Below are positions 1 through 12,287 of a stretch of DNA of 64,000 nucleotides, piece after piece. The position numbers and the translations under genes were made by a program. Below the pieces are notes generated by a model that saw only the letters and a list, made by a program, of their open reading frames with translations, had not been told where the DNA came from and made no database searches. Numbering within the stretch: the first letter of the stretch is position 1; every line of letters begins with the position of its first letter. Source of the DNA: Gnetum montanum (lineage: Eukaryota; Streptophyta; Gnetopsida; Gnetales; Gnetaceae); assembly GCA_015680685.1 (NCBI GenBank), contig MNCI01037953.1:1746505-1810504 (forward strand), written 5' to 3'.

Positions 1-399
1 TATTTCTAGTTTTCTTGTGGAACTATCTCTTTCTCTGGGGAAAATTAGGAATAGATTGCGGAGTTGTGCTCAAAAGTTTATGCAAAATTTTACTTGTTAC
101 AAGAAGGTATTATAAGGACCGCATAGACTAGGTAGTTGAAAAAAATAAGAAACTTTCAATAACTCATAGTACTTGACAAAGTTGGCTGAATCTCTTTAAA
201 GTAAGTCATTTGTAGTTTACACACACGCAATTGTTACATTTCTCATAACCGCACGCCGCAACAGCACACACACACACACTCACATTAACTATTGAGTTAT
301 TTGGAGGTATCTGGGCCTTGGTGTTGCCAGAGACCAGCAGGCACCTAAATCCTGTTCGAGGACACTCGTTGGTGGTCGCGTCCCAAACGGTCGCCAACA
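1..399 (+). mobile_element. Right end of a Family-1 LTR (Fam1-C), cut by window edge
   Basis: This stretch matches the R/U5 part of the Fam1-B LTR from about 25619 to 26018, ending in the same GGTCGCCAACA terminus. The sequence that follows (cccatacctttc) has no primer-binding site, so this is the outer end of a 3' LTR or a solo LTR, with the rest of the element left of the window. It contains a short CA microsatellite near 265-285. The strand is inferred from the LTR polarity of Fam1-B. Confidence 0.9.
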
Positions 400-482
400 C
401 CCATACCTTTCAAAAATTTGGTAAAGAACATGTTCCTTCCTTTCTTCACTTGAGGATGAGTTTTCATTCAGCTGTGGGGGTA
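400..482 (+). mobile_element. 3' end of a Family-3 internal region with polypurine tract
   Basis: A short piece reading cttgaggatgagttt and then tgtgggggta abuts the Family-3 LTR at 483. The same phrases precede the LTR at 56165, and the tract alone precedes the one at 51435. The purine tract tgtggggg is taken as the polypurine tract for plus-strand priming. The Family-1 LTR to its left was inserted into this element. Confidence 0.7.
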
Positions 483-1407
483 TGATGAATTGTGGTTGCT
501 AGACCATGTTGATGTGTACAAGTTGACGTGATCCCATCAATGTTTACCCATCAATAGATGGTTTGATGTTAACATAGTTTCTAGTATTACCTATAAATAT
601 GCTTTCACCAATCACATTTATGACATTCAATCATTAGTTGCTAGCCAGACTCTTGTAATTTTATCTTTCCAGAGTTAGAATATTTTCTAAGTGCCTGTAG
701 TAGGAGTGTAGAAGTGTATAGATATTTTATCAAGCACTGATATACTTGATGTCTCAATAGAGTTAGAATATTTTTAAAGTGCTTGTATTAGGAGTTGAGA
801 AGTATACAGATCTTTATTCAAGCATTGATGTACTTTAGCACCTTGGTGTGAATGGCAATAAAGACTCACTTTCTTGATAAACCTTGTAGCACTTGGACTT
901 AGCTTAATGTTTACTTAATGTATTTATTATTCATGAATTTTATTTTAATAAACTTGATTAATTAATTGATAAGTAATTAACACACATAATTACGACCACT
1001 TCGAGCATACAATAATGCTTAGTAATCCTAGTAGCACTTACGCTTGGTAACCTAGTGGCATTGCAACATGTTCAAGATGTGTATGAAAAGTGGAAAAGGA
1101 TGCTTATGTTAATATTAGCTAAGAATTAGTTATTTATTAGATTAATTAAACATTTAATTTCTTTATTTTTTGCATTTAGGTAAATTCAATGAAAAACATA
1201 AAATGATAAAAATCATATGCCTCAGTTACACTTAATCATACCTTTGCACTTCACAAGTGAAACTGAGAAGACAACGATCATGTTTGTTAGATTCATTACC
1301 TAGACCTAGTGTACTTAGAGAGCTAAAGTCTACAAAATTTGACCGAATTGCTTAGTGAATGCTAGTGATTCGTATGATTGTGCATAGGGATTGCTCGCTG
1401 CTCATCA
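483..1407 (+). mobile_element. Family-3 LTR, copy a
   Basis: The LTR starts TGATGAATTGTGG right after a polypurine tract and ends at ...ctgctcatca. It is recognised by comparison with 51435-52333 and 56165-57150, which share, in order, a series of 'gtaatcctagtagcact' type phrases, 'aagatgtgtatgaaaag' and 'attagattaattaaac'. It is heavily diverged. No coding content was seen. Confidence 0.7.
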
Positions 1408-2469
1408 CCCACTATATCCATCTAGAAAGCTATAATACTATTTTCTTGAAATGGTGTCTAGGACTTGGTCAAAAAATGGTAGAGGAACATGGTCCTTGAG
1501 TGTTTCCATGTTTAATAATCTAAAATCAAAGCAGACCCTCTGTACAAACCAAAATCGTCAGCGTAAGGCTGGAAGGGAAAAACAAACATTGAAAGATCGT
1601 CATAAAGACATAGCTGACCCTGCCGTCCCATGAGGGCAAGTTGGAAAAGAAAATGAAGGTAGAGTGCCTTGGATGGTCTGCATGTAAATCAACCAAGGAC
1701 TTCGTTGAACGTAAGCTATAGCTTGTGCTGGGGTTATCGTAACTGATGCATGAAATGTAGACAGTGGCGCACGAAACAAAATGCAAACAGTGCATATACA
1801 GAACTATATTGTAAACAATGTGTAAATTGAATTTAAAATAGAGTAAAAAATATAAAGGAAGTTAAAAATGAACTGTATTGTATTGATTAGAATGAATGTG
1901 CATCAGTCAAAGCGTAGTTGCACGTGTGGATGGCAAGTTAAGCGCTAAGCCCCGGGATGATATGCTTGTAAGTGGAGTCAAGTGCGCCCAAGCGTCCAAA
2001 AGTTGCTAGTTAGTGTTTCCTAAGCTGTCAACCTTTAAAATTACCAACCCCATTTATGTGAATGGATGGGGTATTTATAAGGTTTGGCTAGGTCTAGGTA
2101 TGGAACTCATAGATGGATCAATGGCTAAGAAATGAGATGAAAATGGATCATGTGACAGGTGTTAGGTGGATAGCTACGTGTCAATTGGATGTGCATAGGT
2201 AGGATACATTCTTGACTGGATGCACTACATCTTATAGCATGTGTAGGCTTATGCAAGCTAGCTTACACCCATGGAAGAAGATACAATTTGGAGCATAAGA
2301 GCTTGAAAAGCTCATACATGATGAAAATGTACAATGAAAATGATCTTGTACAATGAGAGAGATTGACTCCGGCTCACTTGAAACTTCTCGGTCTATGAAT
2401 TGACTACTACAGGATGTCAATTTGAGTGGGTTTGTGGCTATTTGAGGCATCTCTGTTTCACCAAAGCTT
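1408..2469. other. Unassigned repeat-like segment left of Fam1-A
   Basis: There is no convincing gene here. The short open frames are incoherent. Read on the minus strand, a TATA-like CTTATAAATACCCC lies at about 2069-2082, followed by rich short-repeat text, which could be the promoter part of an unidentified LTR. This segment was contiguous with 15166 onward before Fam1-A inserted. Confidence 0.4.
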
Positions 2470-2474
2470 CTAGC
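2470..2474. repeat. Left target-site duplication of Fam1-A (ctagc)
   Basis: The five bases ctagc abut the left LTR and match ccagc at 15166-15170 in four of five positions, as expected for an aged 5-bp duplication. Confidence 0.7.
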
Positions 2475-5400
2475 TATTGGTGACCATTTGGGAAGCGACC
2501 GCCAATGAGTGTCCTCGAACAGGATTTAGGTGCTTGCTGGTCTCTGGCAACACCAAGGCCTAGATACCTCCGAATAGAATCAGTAGTTAATGTGAGTATG
2601 TTTGTGTGCTGTTGTGGTGTGCGGTTGTGAAATATGAAATGATTGCGTTGTGTGTAAACTAAAAATGACTTATCTTAAAGAGATTCAGCCAACTTTGTCA
2701 AGTACTGTGAGTTGTTGAGAGTTCCTATTTTGTTCAATTGCCTAGTCTATGTGGTCCTTATAATACCTACTTGTAACAAATAAAATTTTTCAAAAACATT
2801 TGAGCACAACTCCGTGAATCTACTTCTAATTTTCTCTAGAGAAAGAGATAGTTCCACAAGAAAACTAGAAATAGAGCAAGATTCAATGGAAATATATAGA
2901 AAAGAAAGTAGATTTGTGTTAAGACTTCAAATTTTTAAATAAGGTAAAATGATACGAGTCAACACTTCACAATAAAGCTATCCCAAATTCAATAACTACG
3001 AATTGTTCAAACTTCCAAGGCTCAAATAAGCAATTTCTTCAAGACAATCCTACTATGCTACCAAAAATTGCTGCGTAAACCATCACGTACGAGACTCCAT
3101 TTTGGCTAGATAATGGATGTCAACAATTGCATTCAACATAACCTTCAAAAGACTTGACAATTTCTGATTGAAATACCATGGAGATTCACTTTAAAGATAA
3201 AGGAAGCTATTCTAGTCCCATCAAAATACCAAAGATTTTTTGAACCCTCTTGACTATTGAATTGTTCAACGGCTTGACTACATGTAGAGGCTCTCTTACA
3301 ACAATCTCAATAGTAGTTCTTATACATTGCACAATAATCAAATTCACTGCTAAAATGCTCTTAAGGCTTTTAAACACAAGCACTTCTATGGAAAAAGTTT
3401 AATAGAAATTTCTATTGTGCAACAAGAACAATAAGAGCAATCAAAAAATCCCAAAATTACTTGCCAAGCATGATACTATCTAAACCACTAGCTAAACAAT
3501 TTAAAAAAAATAAAAAACAATAAGCATAACTCATAGGACTATGACAAAGAGGCTGAAATCCTTTCTTTGGCAAGTCATCTTACAAGCAATCTTTCACAAT
3601 TTCTTCTTTACAATGCTCTTCCAGAGCTCCAAAGTGTGTCTCCAAGTGAGAGCTAGTAGTCTTCCCAAAAGTCCTTTTTTTTCTACTAACCCTTGAAGCC
3701 TTTTTATAGATTTCAAAAGGTAGTTAAATTCTAAAATATCTTAGCTAAATTCTCTCCCAAATAAGAAAGTTATAACTTGCCCAACAAGTTAGGAGATATT
3801 ACTTGCTCAACAAGTTAGGAAGTTGGGAAGTTAGAAGAAAATCATGCTAACATGCATATTTATAGGCAACAACCTATATAATAATTTTGAAAAATAAATA
3901 TAAGATCTCAATATTATAAGAGCTTCATACAATTATTATTTTTAATTACCCATTATGTATAAAACCTTAGTAATTCACTTAGGATAATTAAATTAATGTC
4001 GGGTCTTTAAAAAGGGTTCCATATGTGAGAAATTTCTAAAATTATCTTTTTACCACCAGACCATGTGAAATTGGAATTTTATTTTTTGTGACTTCAATTC
4101 CATGCGTTCGGGTTGTATTTGTCTTCAGTGATGACAGTTTCTTCCGAATAAACTGCAACTCTGATTTATCGACATCGGCTAAAACATCTCCTGGTTCTAC
4201 TGATTCAGTTGTGCATATGTCTCGGTTGCCGCACTTGGTGGATTGGCAATGGTGGAGATGAATGTGTCAGCATCAGGCACTATTGCTATTTTTGGTAATT
4301 TTGGATTGTAGGTTCCAGGAGCAAATGACATTTGTAATTTACATTTTTAATTGCCTGAAATTTTTGAAATGAGTTCCTAGTCGTGATGTTGTTTCTATTT
4401 TCATCATTGTTGTGGCAATGAACTTCATCTATTTCTACCTGTATTTCTCAAGGCGCTCCTGGCTGTGGCGGAGCCCTGGGCACGTGAGCACAAAATTTGC
4501 TGAGTTACAATGAATTAGTATAGAGGAATAAGGTTTGGTAGCGTGTGGAACTGCACAGAAACCGATAGGGTTTGGTGGCATGCAAGGCAGCGCAGAGGCC
4601 CTTACGGCCCTGTTTCATGCGACCGCGCTTTAGCAGTACAGGCCAGACCTCCACGCGGAACAAGGGCTTGTTGATGTAGCGGCAACGGTGGTCATCGGTT
4701 CCCGTGGCCTGCTGCTATGGATACTGCAGATTTAAACCTTCGCTGACAAGTGCCAGGATGTTGGGAAACCATTTCCAGACACCAATGCCTTCACTGCCTC
4801 CATTGCTTAGGGTTTCTTAGGGCACGAAAGAAATTTTTCGATGAGCAGGTTGCAGATATTGAAACCCTAAAGTATCCAATATTTTGATTTGAACAATATG
4901 TGTAGGTTCCTTGGTGCGGCTGTGTGAGAAGAAGATGTGGACGACAAGGATGATAGGGCCATTAGTTATGATTGCTGTTCCAGTTTTTTAACTCTATGTT
5001 TTTACATTAATTTCCTATTTAAGCAATATACACTTGATGGCCATATGGTAGTCTTCCCCCTGGAATTCTATTTCAGCCACAAATTTGAGACGATTTATAG
5101 GAGAAATAATTTTACCCTACACCACCAGACTGTTGAATTTGTGTTGCTACAGAGATATGCTTTCCCAAAATAACATGGATACAAAACCAATTTTAATCAA
5201 GATGCTCTTGGATTTGCTACATATTCATATCATATAAATGATACATATAGAAATTAGACTTCCTCCATAATCCCGCTAGACTTTGGTTCTGTAAAGTCTC
5301 AGTGTATCATAATATATTTATATGTTTATATTGCTGCATTGTAAAATGCAATGCTCAGAGATTCATAAGCTTACTATAGGAATGGTGCTCCTATATATTT

Positions 5401-5534
5401 TTTGCTTAAATTAAAAGAATGTTGTTGTTAACTTATTCTTTTCTCTCAAATTGAAATTTTTGCTACTTCTCCAAAAACTCTTAACCAATTTAATCCTACC
5501 AACCTGCTCCATGAAATGGTGAAATGTGCCAACA
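2475..5534 (-). mobile_element. Fam1-A 3' LTR
   Basis: In sense it starts TGTTGGCACATTTC at 5534 and ends at 2475 with ...CACCAATA (a mutated CA). A TATA box, CTATAAAAAGGC in sense, lies at about 3698-3709, so U3 is about 1.8 kb and R/U5 about 1.2 kb. R/U5 matches Fam1-B closely, but most of U3 does not. A plus-strand (antisense) gene-like stretch occupies about 4870-5175. Confidence 0.9.
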
Positions 5535-5556
5535 TTTATGTCCCCTTAAAAGCTTA
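5535..5556 (-). promoter_or_regulatory. Polypurine tract of Fam1-A
   Basis: In sense the sequence reads AGCTTTTAAGGGGACATAAA directly before the LTR start TGTTGG. The Fam1-B counterpart is AGCTTTTAAGGGGGCAGAAA. This is the expected plus-strand primer site. Confidence 0.8.
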
Positions 5557-5753
5557 AGGAAACTTATGCAGCGTCATTTCAAAACTGAAACATACTGAAA
5601 CTTTCATTGAACTTTTACAGCTGAATAGAAATATTTTTGGAGAAAAATTCCCATCAAACATAAGGTTTGATGGTATAAAAACCTCATTCCTAAGAAAAAC
5701 AACAATAAACTGTACATTAGGAAGTCCTTCATGGACTATTCTTGATATGGAAA

Positions 5754-6239
5754 CTAAATTGTGAGGGTTACTCTAGTAGGAATCTTCATATCTCTAACTA
5801 TTTTATAGGAAATTTCTGATGTGATGAAGGTTGTTCTGTTGTTCTCTAGCTTGGTGGAGCTCTCAACTTGATCTACTGGAGCTTTTTCTTCAGCACTCCT
5901 TTCATTTTCTTTTTTGGATGAGCTCTTCTATTCTTCTCCATTGGGTCCTTCATGTTTCTCTTGGGAGACAAAGGCCTCTTCCCATGACTCCTTATTCGTT
6001 GGTTGCTCTTCTCCCCTCTCCTCTTCTTTGGTGCAATCTTGATATTGCCCCCAAACATTTGACTCTATCTCTAAACCTCTTGTGAGGAAAGAGAATTCAT
6101 CGGACAACCAAGCCATGAAAGGACACTCTTTCGGAGCTCCACATGATCTAGCATTTAGGTAAGCCTTCATCACATGTTCAAGGCAACATCCCATCACATA
6201 TGGAATAAAAGGCTTTCTCATCGCTCTCCCAAACTCCAT
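5754..6239 (-). pseudogene. Extra ORF downstream of integrase in Fam1-A
   Basis: In sense an ATG at 6239 opens a frame that runs to a TAG at 5754-5756, broken by one TAG at 5928-5930, for about 162 codons. The N-terminal half is mixed hydrophobic (residues such as FIPYVMGCC). The second half is strongly charged, rich in Glu and Lys. The tail, around 5870-5920, is homologous to the very end of the Fam1-B internal region (about 28215-28265), which shows it belongs to the family rather than to the insertion site. I do not recognise the product. It sits where some plant retroelements carry an accessory or envelope-like ORF, but no signal peptide or clear membrane anchor is visible. Confidence 0.5.
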
Positions 6240-6251
6240 CTCCTCTTTCAA

Positions 6252-6679
6252 ATCAGCTCTCTCTTACTTGCTCTATACTCAACCTGAATTGAAAGATGAA
6301 GAAATCCTAAGCAACCCAATCCTCTTTTTATAGGTGCTAGAAATTTTTAATTCACCCCAAGAGTCTTCAACCAAGTTTCCTTCTTTTTAGGTATTCTAAC
6401 CATTTGTCACAATCCTCACTAAGTGGTGGATGAGTGACCTTCTCCACTTGTCACACCTATAGAATTTCACTTGTTTCACTTGTAGGCTTCCATTGCCTCA
6501 CTTGAAGGAAATCTATTTTCTAATTTAAATAAATTTATTATAAATATAATTATTATAATATACTATCTACTTATCTAATTATATACCAATAGCATAATTA
6601 AACATGATAATTAATACTATATTCCTAGTAATGTTATACCTAATAATATATACATATATTATTTTGTGTAAGGATATCT
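6252..6679. other. AT-rich spacer between integrase and extra ORF of Fam1-A
   Basis: This is AT-rich sequence without coherent coding on either strand. It includes a very AT-rich run around 6520-6680. It was probably a 3' untranslated segment of the element. Confidence 0.5.
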
Positions 6680-9259
6680 TCAAGCTATATGCAATTGTCC
6701 CAAATAATATTTTATATGCAAAAAATTATATGGAAATTGCAATTCCATGCCATCCAAAGTTGATAATTTGTAAGTATTCTCTGACAGTTTCTTTGTAATT
6801 TGAAAGGGACCAATCCATGTCGATGTAAACTTGTTAGGTTTCTTCATATTCCATAATAGGACAAGGTCCCCTATCTTGAAAGTTCTTTTCAGAGCTTTCC
6901 TATCAAACCATCTTTTAACTTGAGAGGTATTCTGTAACAAATTATCTCTTACGTTATCTACTTCAGCTTCTCTTTTAATAAGCAAAGTCATGAAACTTCT
7001 ATCTTAATCGATTTTTTCACTATATCTTTGTACAAATTTGGAAGTTGAGCTTACAATCTTATTTGTAATTCTTGTTGGAAAACCATAAAATAAGTTACAT
7101 GGTGATGTCCCAATAGCTTTCTTAAATCTAATTCAATCTGACCATAATGCGGATTGTAGATAATTAATCCAATTTCTTGGATTCCCATCCATTGATTTCT
7201 TGATATAAGCGATAAGCTTTTTATTGGTGGATTCTACTAGTTCATTTCCTTGAGGATAATAATTTGATGAGGAAAATAAGAAAATATATTTTTCTGATGC
7301 CCATTTGATAAATTCTTCAGATTTGAAGGCGGGTCCATTGTCTGATACTAACACTTCAGGTAGACCAAATCTACTTAGAATGTGTTCTTCTAAAAACTTA
7401 ATCACATCTGATGATGAACTTCCTCTTAGAGCCTTTGCTTCATACCATTTAGTAAAATAATCAGTAGCCATGAGAATAAACTTGTGTCCAGCTCTTGAAG
7501 GAGTAATTGTACCGATAAAATCCAAACCACATTGCCGAAATGGTCTATTTACAACTATTGGCTTTAAAGGGGCTCTAGCCTTTTTAATCTTGGGCCCATG
7601 AATTTGACATTTATAGCATTTTTGAATTCTTGAACTAATGTCTTGATACATGGAAGGCTAGTAATATCCATATCAAAGTATATGTTGCATAGTCGACTTA
7701 GGGGATTCATAAAATAAATTCAAATGATAATGAAATTGTTCCAAAATGAAACTAATTTGATCATTATGAACACATTCCAATAAAACCCCTCAAAAATCCT
7801 TTCTATATAATATACCATCTTTAACAATGAATCTTCATGCTCTTTTGAAGAAAGCTCTCTTTTGACTTGTAGTTAAATTATTTGAGATTTTTCTTGTGGT
7901 TAGAAATTTGAGAATTTCATCATACCAATTCTCTTCATAGGTGTCAAGCATACATACTTCACTTTCTCTAGTCATTAACTTGGCTAATCCCATTTCCTTA
8001 ATTGTTTTGCATATTTCTAATGAAAATCTGAAACTTTGCAACTTTATAAGTCATTTTTCCTTTTTCAATCCAATCTTATTTTGGGCTAGGAATAGCTTGA
8101 CTGCAGGTTCAATTAGCATAATGTGGACTAATGAACTTTTCAAATAATATTTAAAATGCTAAAGTGCTTTGATAACTGCAAATGCTTGTTTCTCTAAGTT
8201 TGAATAATTTAATTCTAAACTTTTTAACTGATATCCAAAAAATCCAATTGGTTCATCTTGACCTTCATCATCTTTTTGTGTTAAAATGATCGCGATAGAA
8301 TCATTCGAAGCAAAAGAATATAACCAAAAATCTTCTTTTAGCCTAGGCTTCACCAAATATGGAGCCTCTTGTATAGCATTTTTAATTTATGATAAAGCTC
8401 TCTCTGATTCTGGTGTTTTCTCTACTTGGACATCCTTTTTTAGCATATGCATCAAAGGCTTGGTAATTTCAGTAAACCTACGGATGAACTTTTTCAGAAA
8501 GTTTATCTTCTCAAAGAAAGATCTAAGAGATTTCTTACTTGTGGGATGCTCAATATTTTGTACTGCTTGGATTCAGGAATTGTCTATGGAAATTCTTTCT
8601 TGACATATCACATGGCCTAATAAACTTCCAGATTTAACCCCAAAGATACACTTCTTAGGATTTAATGAAATACCAAACTCACGACATCTATCGAAAACTT
8701 GCTGGAGATGATTAATATGATCTTATTTTTTCTTTGAGAATATTGTAATATCATCCAAATAAACCACCACGAATTTTCCTAATAAACCCTTAAATGCTAA
8801 ATTCGTTGCTCTTTGGAAAGAAGCTCCAGCATTTGACAATCCAAATGGCATTCTTTGGTAAGCGAAAGTTCCTCATTTGGTGATAAATGTTGTTTTATAT
8901 CTATCATTCTTATCTACCACGATTTGATTATAACCTAAGAAACCATGTAAGAAAGAATATACTTGACAACCTGAGACTTTAATCAGCATCTCATCAATTC
9001 TTGGAAGTGGATACTTATCCTTTTTTGAGGCATCATTCAGATTTTTGAAGTCTACACAAAGCCTTATATCACCATTTTTCTTTATCACTGGAACAAGGTT
9101 AGCAAGCCATGTCGAATATTGTACTAGATATATGATTCGTGCTTGCAACAACTTCTTGATTTCAGCTTCCATAGCTGGTTCAAATGATGGATTAAATTTC
9201 CTTTGTTTTTGCTTGACTATTTTACAACCTTTTATTAAAGGAATTTTATGTGTCATCAC
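6680..9259 (-). pseudogene. pol: Fam1-A pol: reverse transcriptase, RNase H, integrase
   Basis: One minus-strand frame runs from 9259 to 6680, broken only by stops. RT: the N-terminal fingers (NGDIRLCVDFKNLN near 9050-9080), MPFG motif near 8850 and catalytic YLDD near 8751-8762. RNase H (gypsy type) follows at about 8360-8160. Integrase: a Cys pair of the zinc-binding HHCC domain near 7615-7630, and a catalytic core with D in GLDFIG (about 7520), D in SDNGPAF (about 7345) and E in NELVEST (about 7240). The C-terminal region FKIGDLVLLWN lies near 6870. Early stops, for example after 8873, 8159 and 7133, inactivate it. It copies element RNA into DNA and inserts it. RT is out of frame with the upstream gag-PR frame. 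Confidence 0.9.
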
Positions 9260-9639
9260 ATCTTGCCTAAAAGCTTTAAGATCATCATAAAACTAAGCAA
9301 AATTGTCCAAATAATTTCTTAGACATGTTAATAATTTTTACTTGAAACTTGAATCTCTTTCCTTTGTAACATTCAACATCTTTGGCATCCTGTCTAATCC
9401 AAAATTCAATACCTTGAAAGTTTGACTATCTTGGTTTTGTATATCCTTTTCAGTAAGTAAATTTTTCTTGAACTCTTATTCTAAATCAATCATCCTTTTT
9501 GGAATGAAATTAGCTTTGGAATTTGATGACATTTCGGGTATTACTTGATCCTCAAATTCCTGTTTGTTTTCATAAATTTTCGTACTTGATCATCATCTTC
9601 AAATACTTGTAAATGTATTATATTATCTGGTACTGATGG
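9260..9639 (-). other. Decayed linker between aRNH and RT in Fam1-A
   Basis: This region has several stops in all minus-strand frames. It separates the gag-PR-aRNH frame from the RT frame and probably encoded the linker before RT, since the last residues before RT (THKIPLIKG) match the usual pre-RT sequence of this group. No other feature was seen. Confidence 0.5.
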
Positions 9640-11970
9640 CTAATATTCTTCTTCAATCGCGACATCTTTGTAACTTTCTATTATTTGCATATCCAATGTT
9701 GAAGCTGCCTTTGCCAAATCATCTGCTATAAGATTCTCTGCTTTGTTTATATGCTCTATTTGGCAATGTTGAAACTGATCTAACATCTTACAAGCAAGTT
9801 GCTTATAAGGTCTTAAGAATGAGCTCTTTACTACACATTTATCCTTTACTTGTTCACAAACTAATCTTGAGTCTCCCTTTATAGTAAGTACTCTAATCTT
9901 TTTGTCTAGAGCTATTCTCATACTAATACATAAAGCTTCATACTCAGCCTTGTTGTTAGTACAAGGGAAAGATAGATGAATTGCTTTGAAAATTTTAGGT
10001 GAATCATTTCTTAATATAACAATACCAACTCCTGTACCTTTCGAATTACATGAACCGTCAAAGTATAACTCCCATTTATCCTCATTCTTCAATTGTTCTT
10101 TTTCAAAACTATAATTTTCCTGGACTATACAAATTTTGTTTTCAACACCTCCTTTTTCAGCCATTTTACTTTTTCCATTTGAAGTAATATTATCAATCAT
10201 TAAAGGTTCACTATAGATGTATATTTGATTTGGTTCTCCTTTCCAAGGTAACCACATGTGAGAATAATCTGTTGATATGTATCTTGAGAAATTCTTGCTC
10301 CAACTTCTACTCAATAAGAGACTATGTGAATCTGGTATATCTGCCACTTGAATAGTTAATCTACTTCTGACGCGGGGTTCAAAAGTGATTTCCAATAGGA
10401 AATTTGGTAATTGACCCACAATCTTCACTCTACTTTTATCCACTTGAACAATCTTTTTGTTTGATTTTTTAGGAATCAAACCGAGTTTCTTACATATAGA
10501 CAATGGCATTATAGTAGATGTAGCTCTAGAATCAATCAAACAATTGTGTAAGTATTTATTCTTTAATTTCATTGTCAAAATAAAAAGAGGAGCTTCCTTA
10601 TCATACGAGGTCTTTAATTTCTCATCATTATTAGACACATAACTTAACTCTGATTCTCTAACTCTCCTTTTACCTTTAATTAACTCTAAAGCCTTTCTTT
10701 GCTGATCTCCTATTTGAAGCAACTGATAAAAGCTAATATTGGCCTTGACATGTTTAAGGTCTTCAATCAAATCATACTCTCCATCACCAATAAAGCTTGA
10801 TCTCTTTATCCATTTATTAAAAGACTGATTTGGAGTGCTTTGCTCCACTTGATTGTCTTTACCTTTATTCTTATCCTTTCTATTTGGCTCAAAAGCTTTT
10901 CTCTTAGTAGATGGATCAGTAATAACGTTTGGGGGTCTAGAAGTAGTTAGTCTTTCCTTAGATCGAAGACTATATCCATTTTCCTCATTGTTATTACATT
11001 CTTCATCTGAAGACATATCTTCTTCAGAACTTGATAGAGAAGAAGTATCGCTAGATCCATTGCTAGAAGATTTACTTGCATAATGAACACTAGATAACTC
11101 ATTATCAGATTCAATATCAAGAAAGTTGGACATAATCAGGTCACTTTCATCCTCATCTTTTTCTAACTTAGTGTCTTGATGTTTATGCTTTCTATTTTTC
11201 CTTTCTTCCTTGATATTAACTCTTGCCAAATTTTTTTCAAGCTTCACTATTTTGTTAGATATATCTCTCATTAATTTTCCTTTTCCAGATTCTACTCTTT
11301 CATGTTCTTTCTCTATCTTAACATGATATGAACTTGGTAAAGCTTTAAAATGAGCAAAATCTTGCATAGGAATCATAACTCTTTCTTCTCTTTTTTGAAT
11401 TGCAATATTTCCTTCAGGATTCAAGTTCAACTATTTTTCTAATTGTATAGTTCCCTAAAGTAGTCATTTAGCATAGTTAAGTTTGGAGTTCTCCTTAACC
11501 AAATTGAAATGTTGGGGTTGACAGCCTTAAGATAAGTTTCTTTAAAAAATTCTTCTGAGAAAGAGTCCACAAATTCGTTGAAACTTGATGTTAAAATCTC
11601 TAATTGACTCTTTAACTCCTTGTTTAGCTTCTATCAGCCCACAATATAGTTGTTGTTGATCTAATTAATTACCAAACTAGGCTAAGAAAAGATTCATCAT
11701 GTTATCCCAACTTGTAATACTATTACTTGGTAAGTTCAAATACCAAATCTGAGCCATATCCTTTAAATTTGATACAAACAACCTACAAGCTTGATCTTGA
11801 TGTTGAATATTTGCATGAGCTAAAGCTAACTCAAACATGTGAATATATTCTTCAGCTAGATAAGCTTTTCCAGGAATGAAAGGCTTAGGAAAACATTTGT
11901 AAACTACCTTAGGAATATCATTGTAATTTTGAAATCCTAATGGTGTAACTCTTTGCCAAGGATTTGCCAT
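9640..11970 (-). pseudogene. gag-pro: Fam1-A gag, protease and archaeal-type RNase H frame
   Basis: The start is the ATG at 11970 (MANPWQRVTPLGF), which is shared with Fam1-B and, in decayed form, with the element at 63650. The gag capsid-like part covers about 11970-11430 and contains stops. It is followed by a coiled-coil, Lys-rich then Ser/Glu-rich acidic region. No zinc knuckle is visible. Retropepsin lies around 10560-10300, with the active-site triplet reading DSR instead of DSG (10522-10540), probably lethal. From about 10080 to 9680 an RNase H of archaeal type shows D in YFDGS, E in NKAEYEAL, D in KGDSRLV and D in IADDLAK. So aRNH precedes RT here. The frame ends in a stop at 9640. 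Confidence 0.88.
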
Positions 11971-12287
11971 CCTGTTCCTTTGGATAGTTGAACTCTTAAA
12001 CTTTCTAGATCTTCTCTTATGAATCGATAAACCAGATATAATAGGTCATCTCCTTGATCTAGTTCTCACTCCACTACTTGTTCCCAATCAAAAACTTTAT
12101 TTTCTTCTTCTTCTGATGAAGAATCAGTCTTAGAATCTAGAGTATCTTTTGAAACTTTTAAATTTTTCAACCTATCAATCTTCTTGGTCAGGAACTGAAA
12201 ATATCTAATTTCTTAAGCGTTTATAGTAACAAAGAATTCTTGATGTGCTAGAATTATAAGGCTTATGAGCTTAGAGGCTAAATTTTC
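11971..12287 (-). other. 5' leader of Fam1-A
   Basis: This is untranslated leader between the primer-binding site and the gag ATG. It is homologous to Fam1-B 26045-26334. It contains an Arg/Ser-rich potential N-terminal extension in frame in both copies, so the true gag start may lie upstream of the ATG chosen. Confidence 0.55.

Noticed and set aside
206-400. Minus-strand ORF at the LTR end, repeated in other LTR copies
   Set aside because: It reads through the conserved LTR terminus and a CA repeat. It has no start context and no known product.
10853-11083. Open frame on the plus strand, also found on the minus strand at 27240-27470, with conserved Leu/Ser-rich product
   Set aside because: It is the reverse frame of the Ser/Glu-rich gag segment in both Family-1 copies. 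Conservation follows from gag.
9640-11430. Envelope-like gene in Fam1-A
   Set aside because: There is no signal peptide or membrane anchor, and the frame resolves into gag, protease and RNase H.
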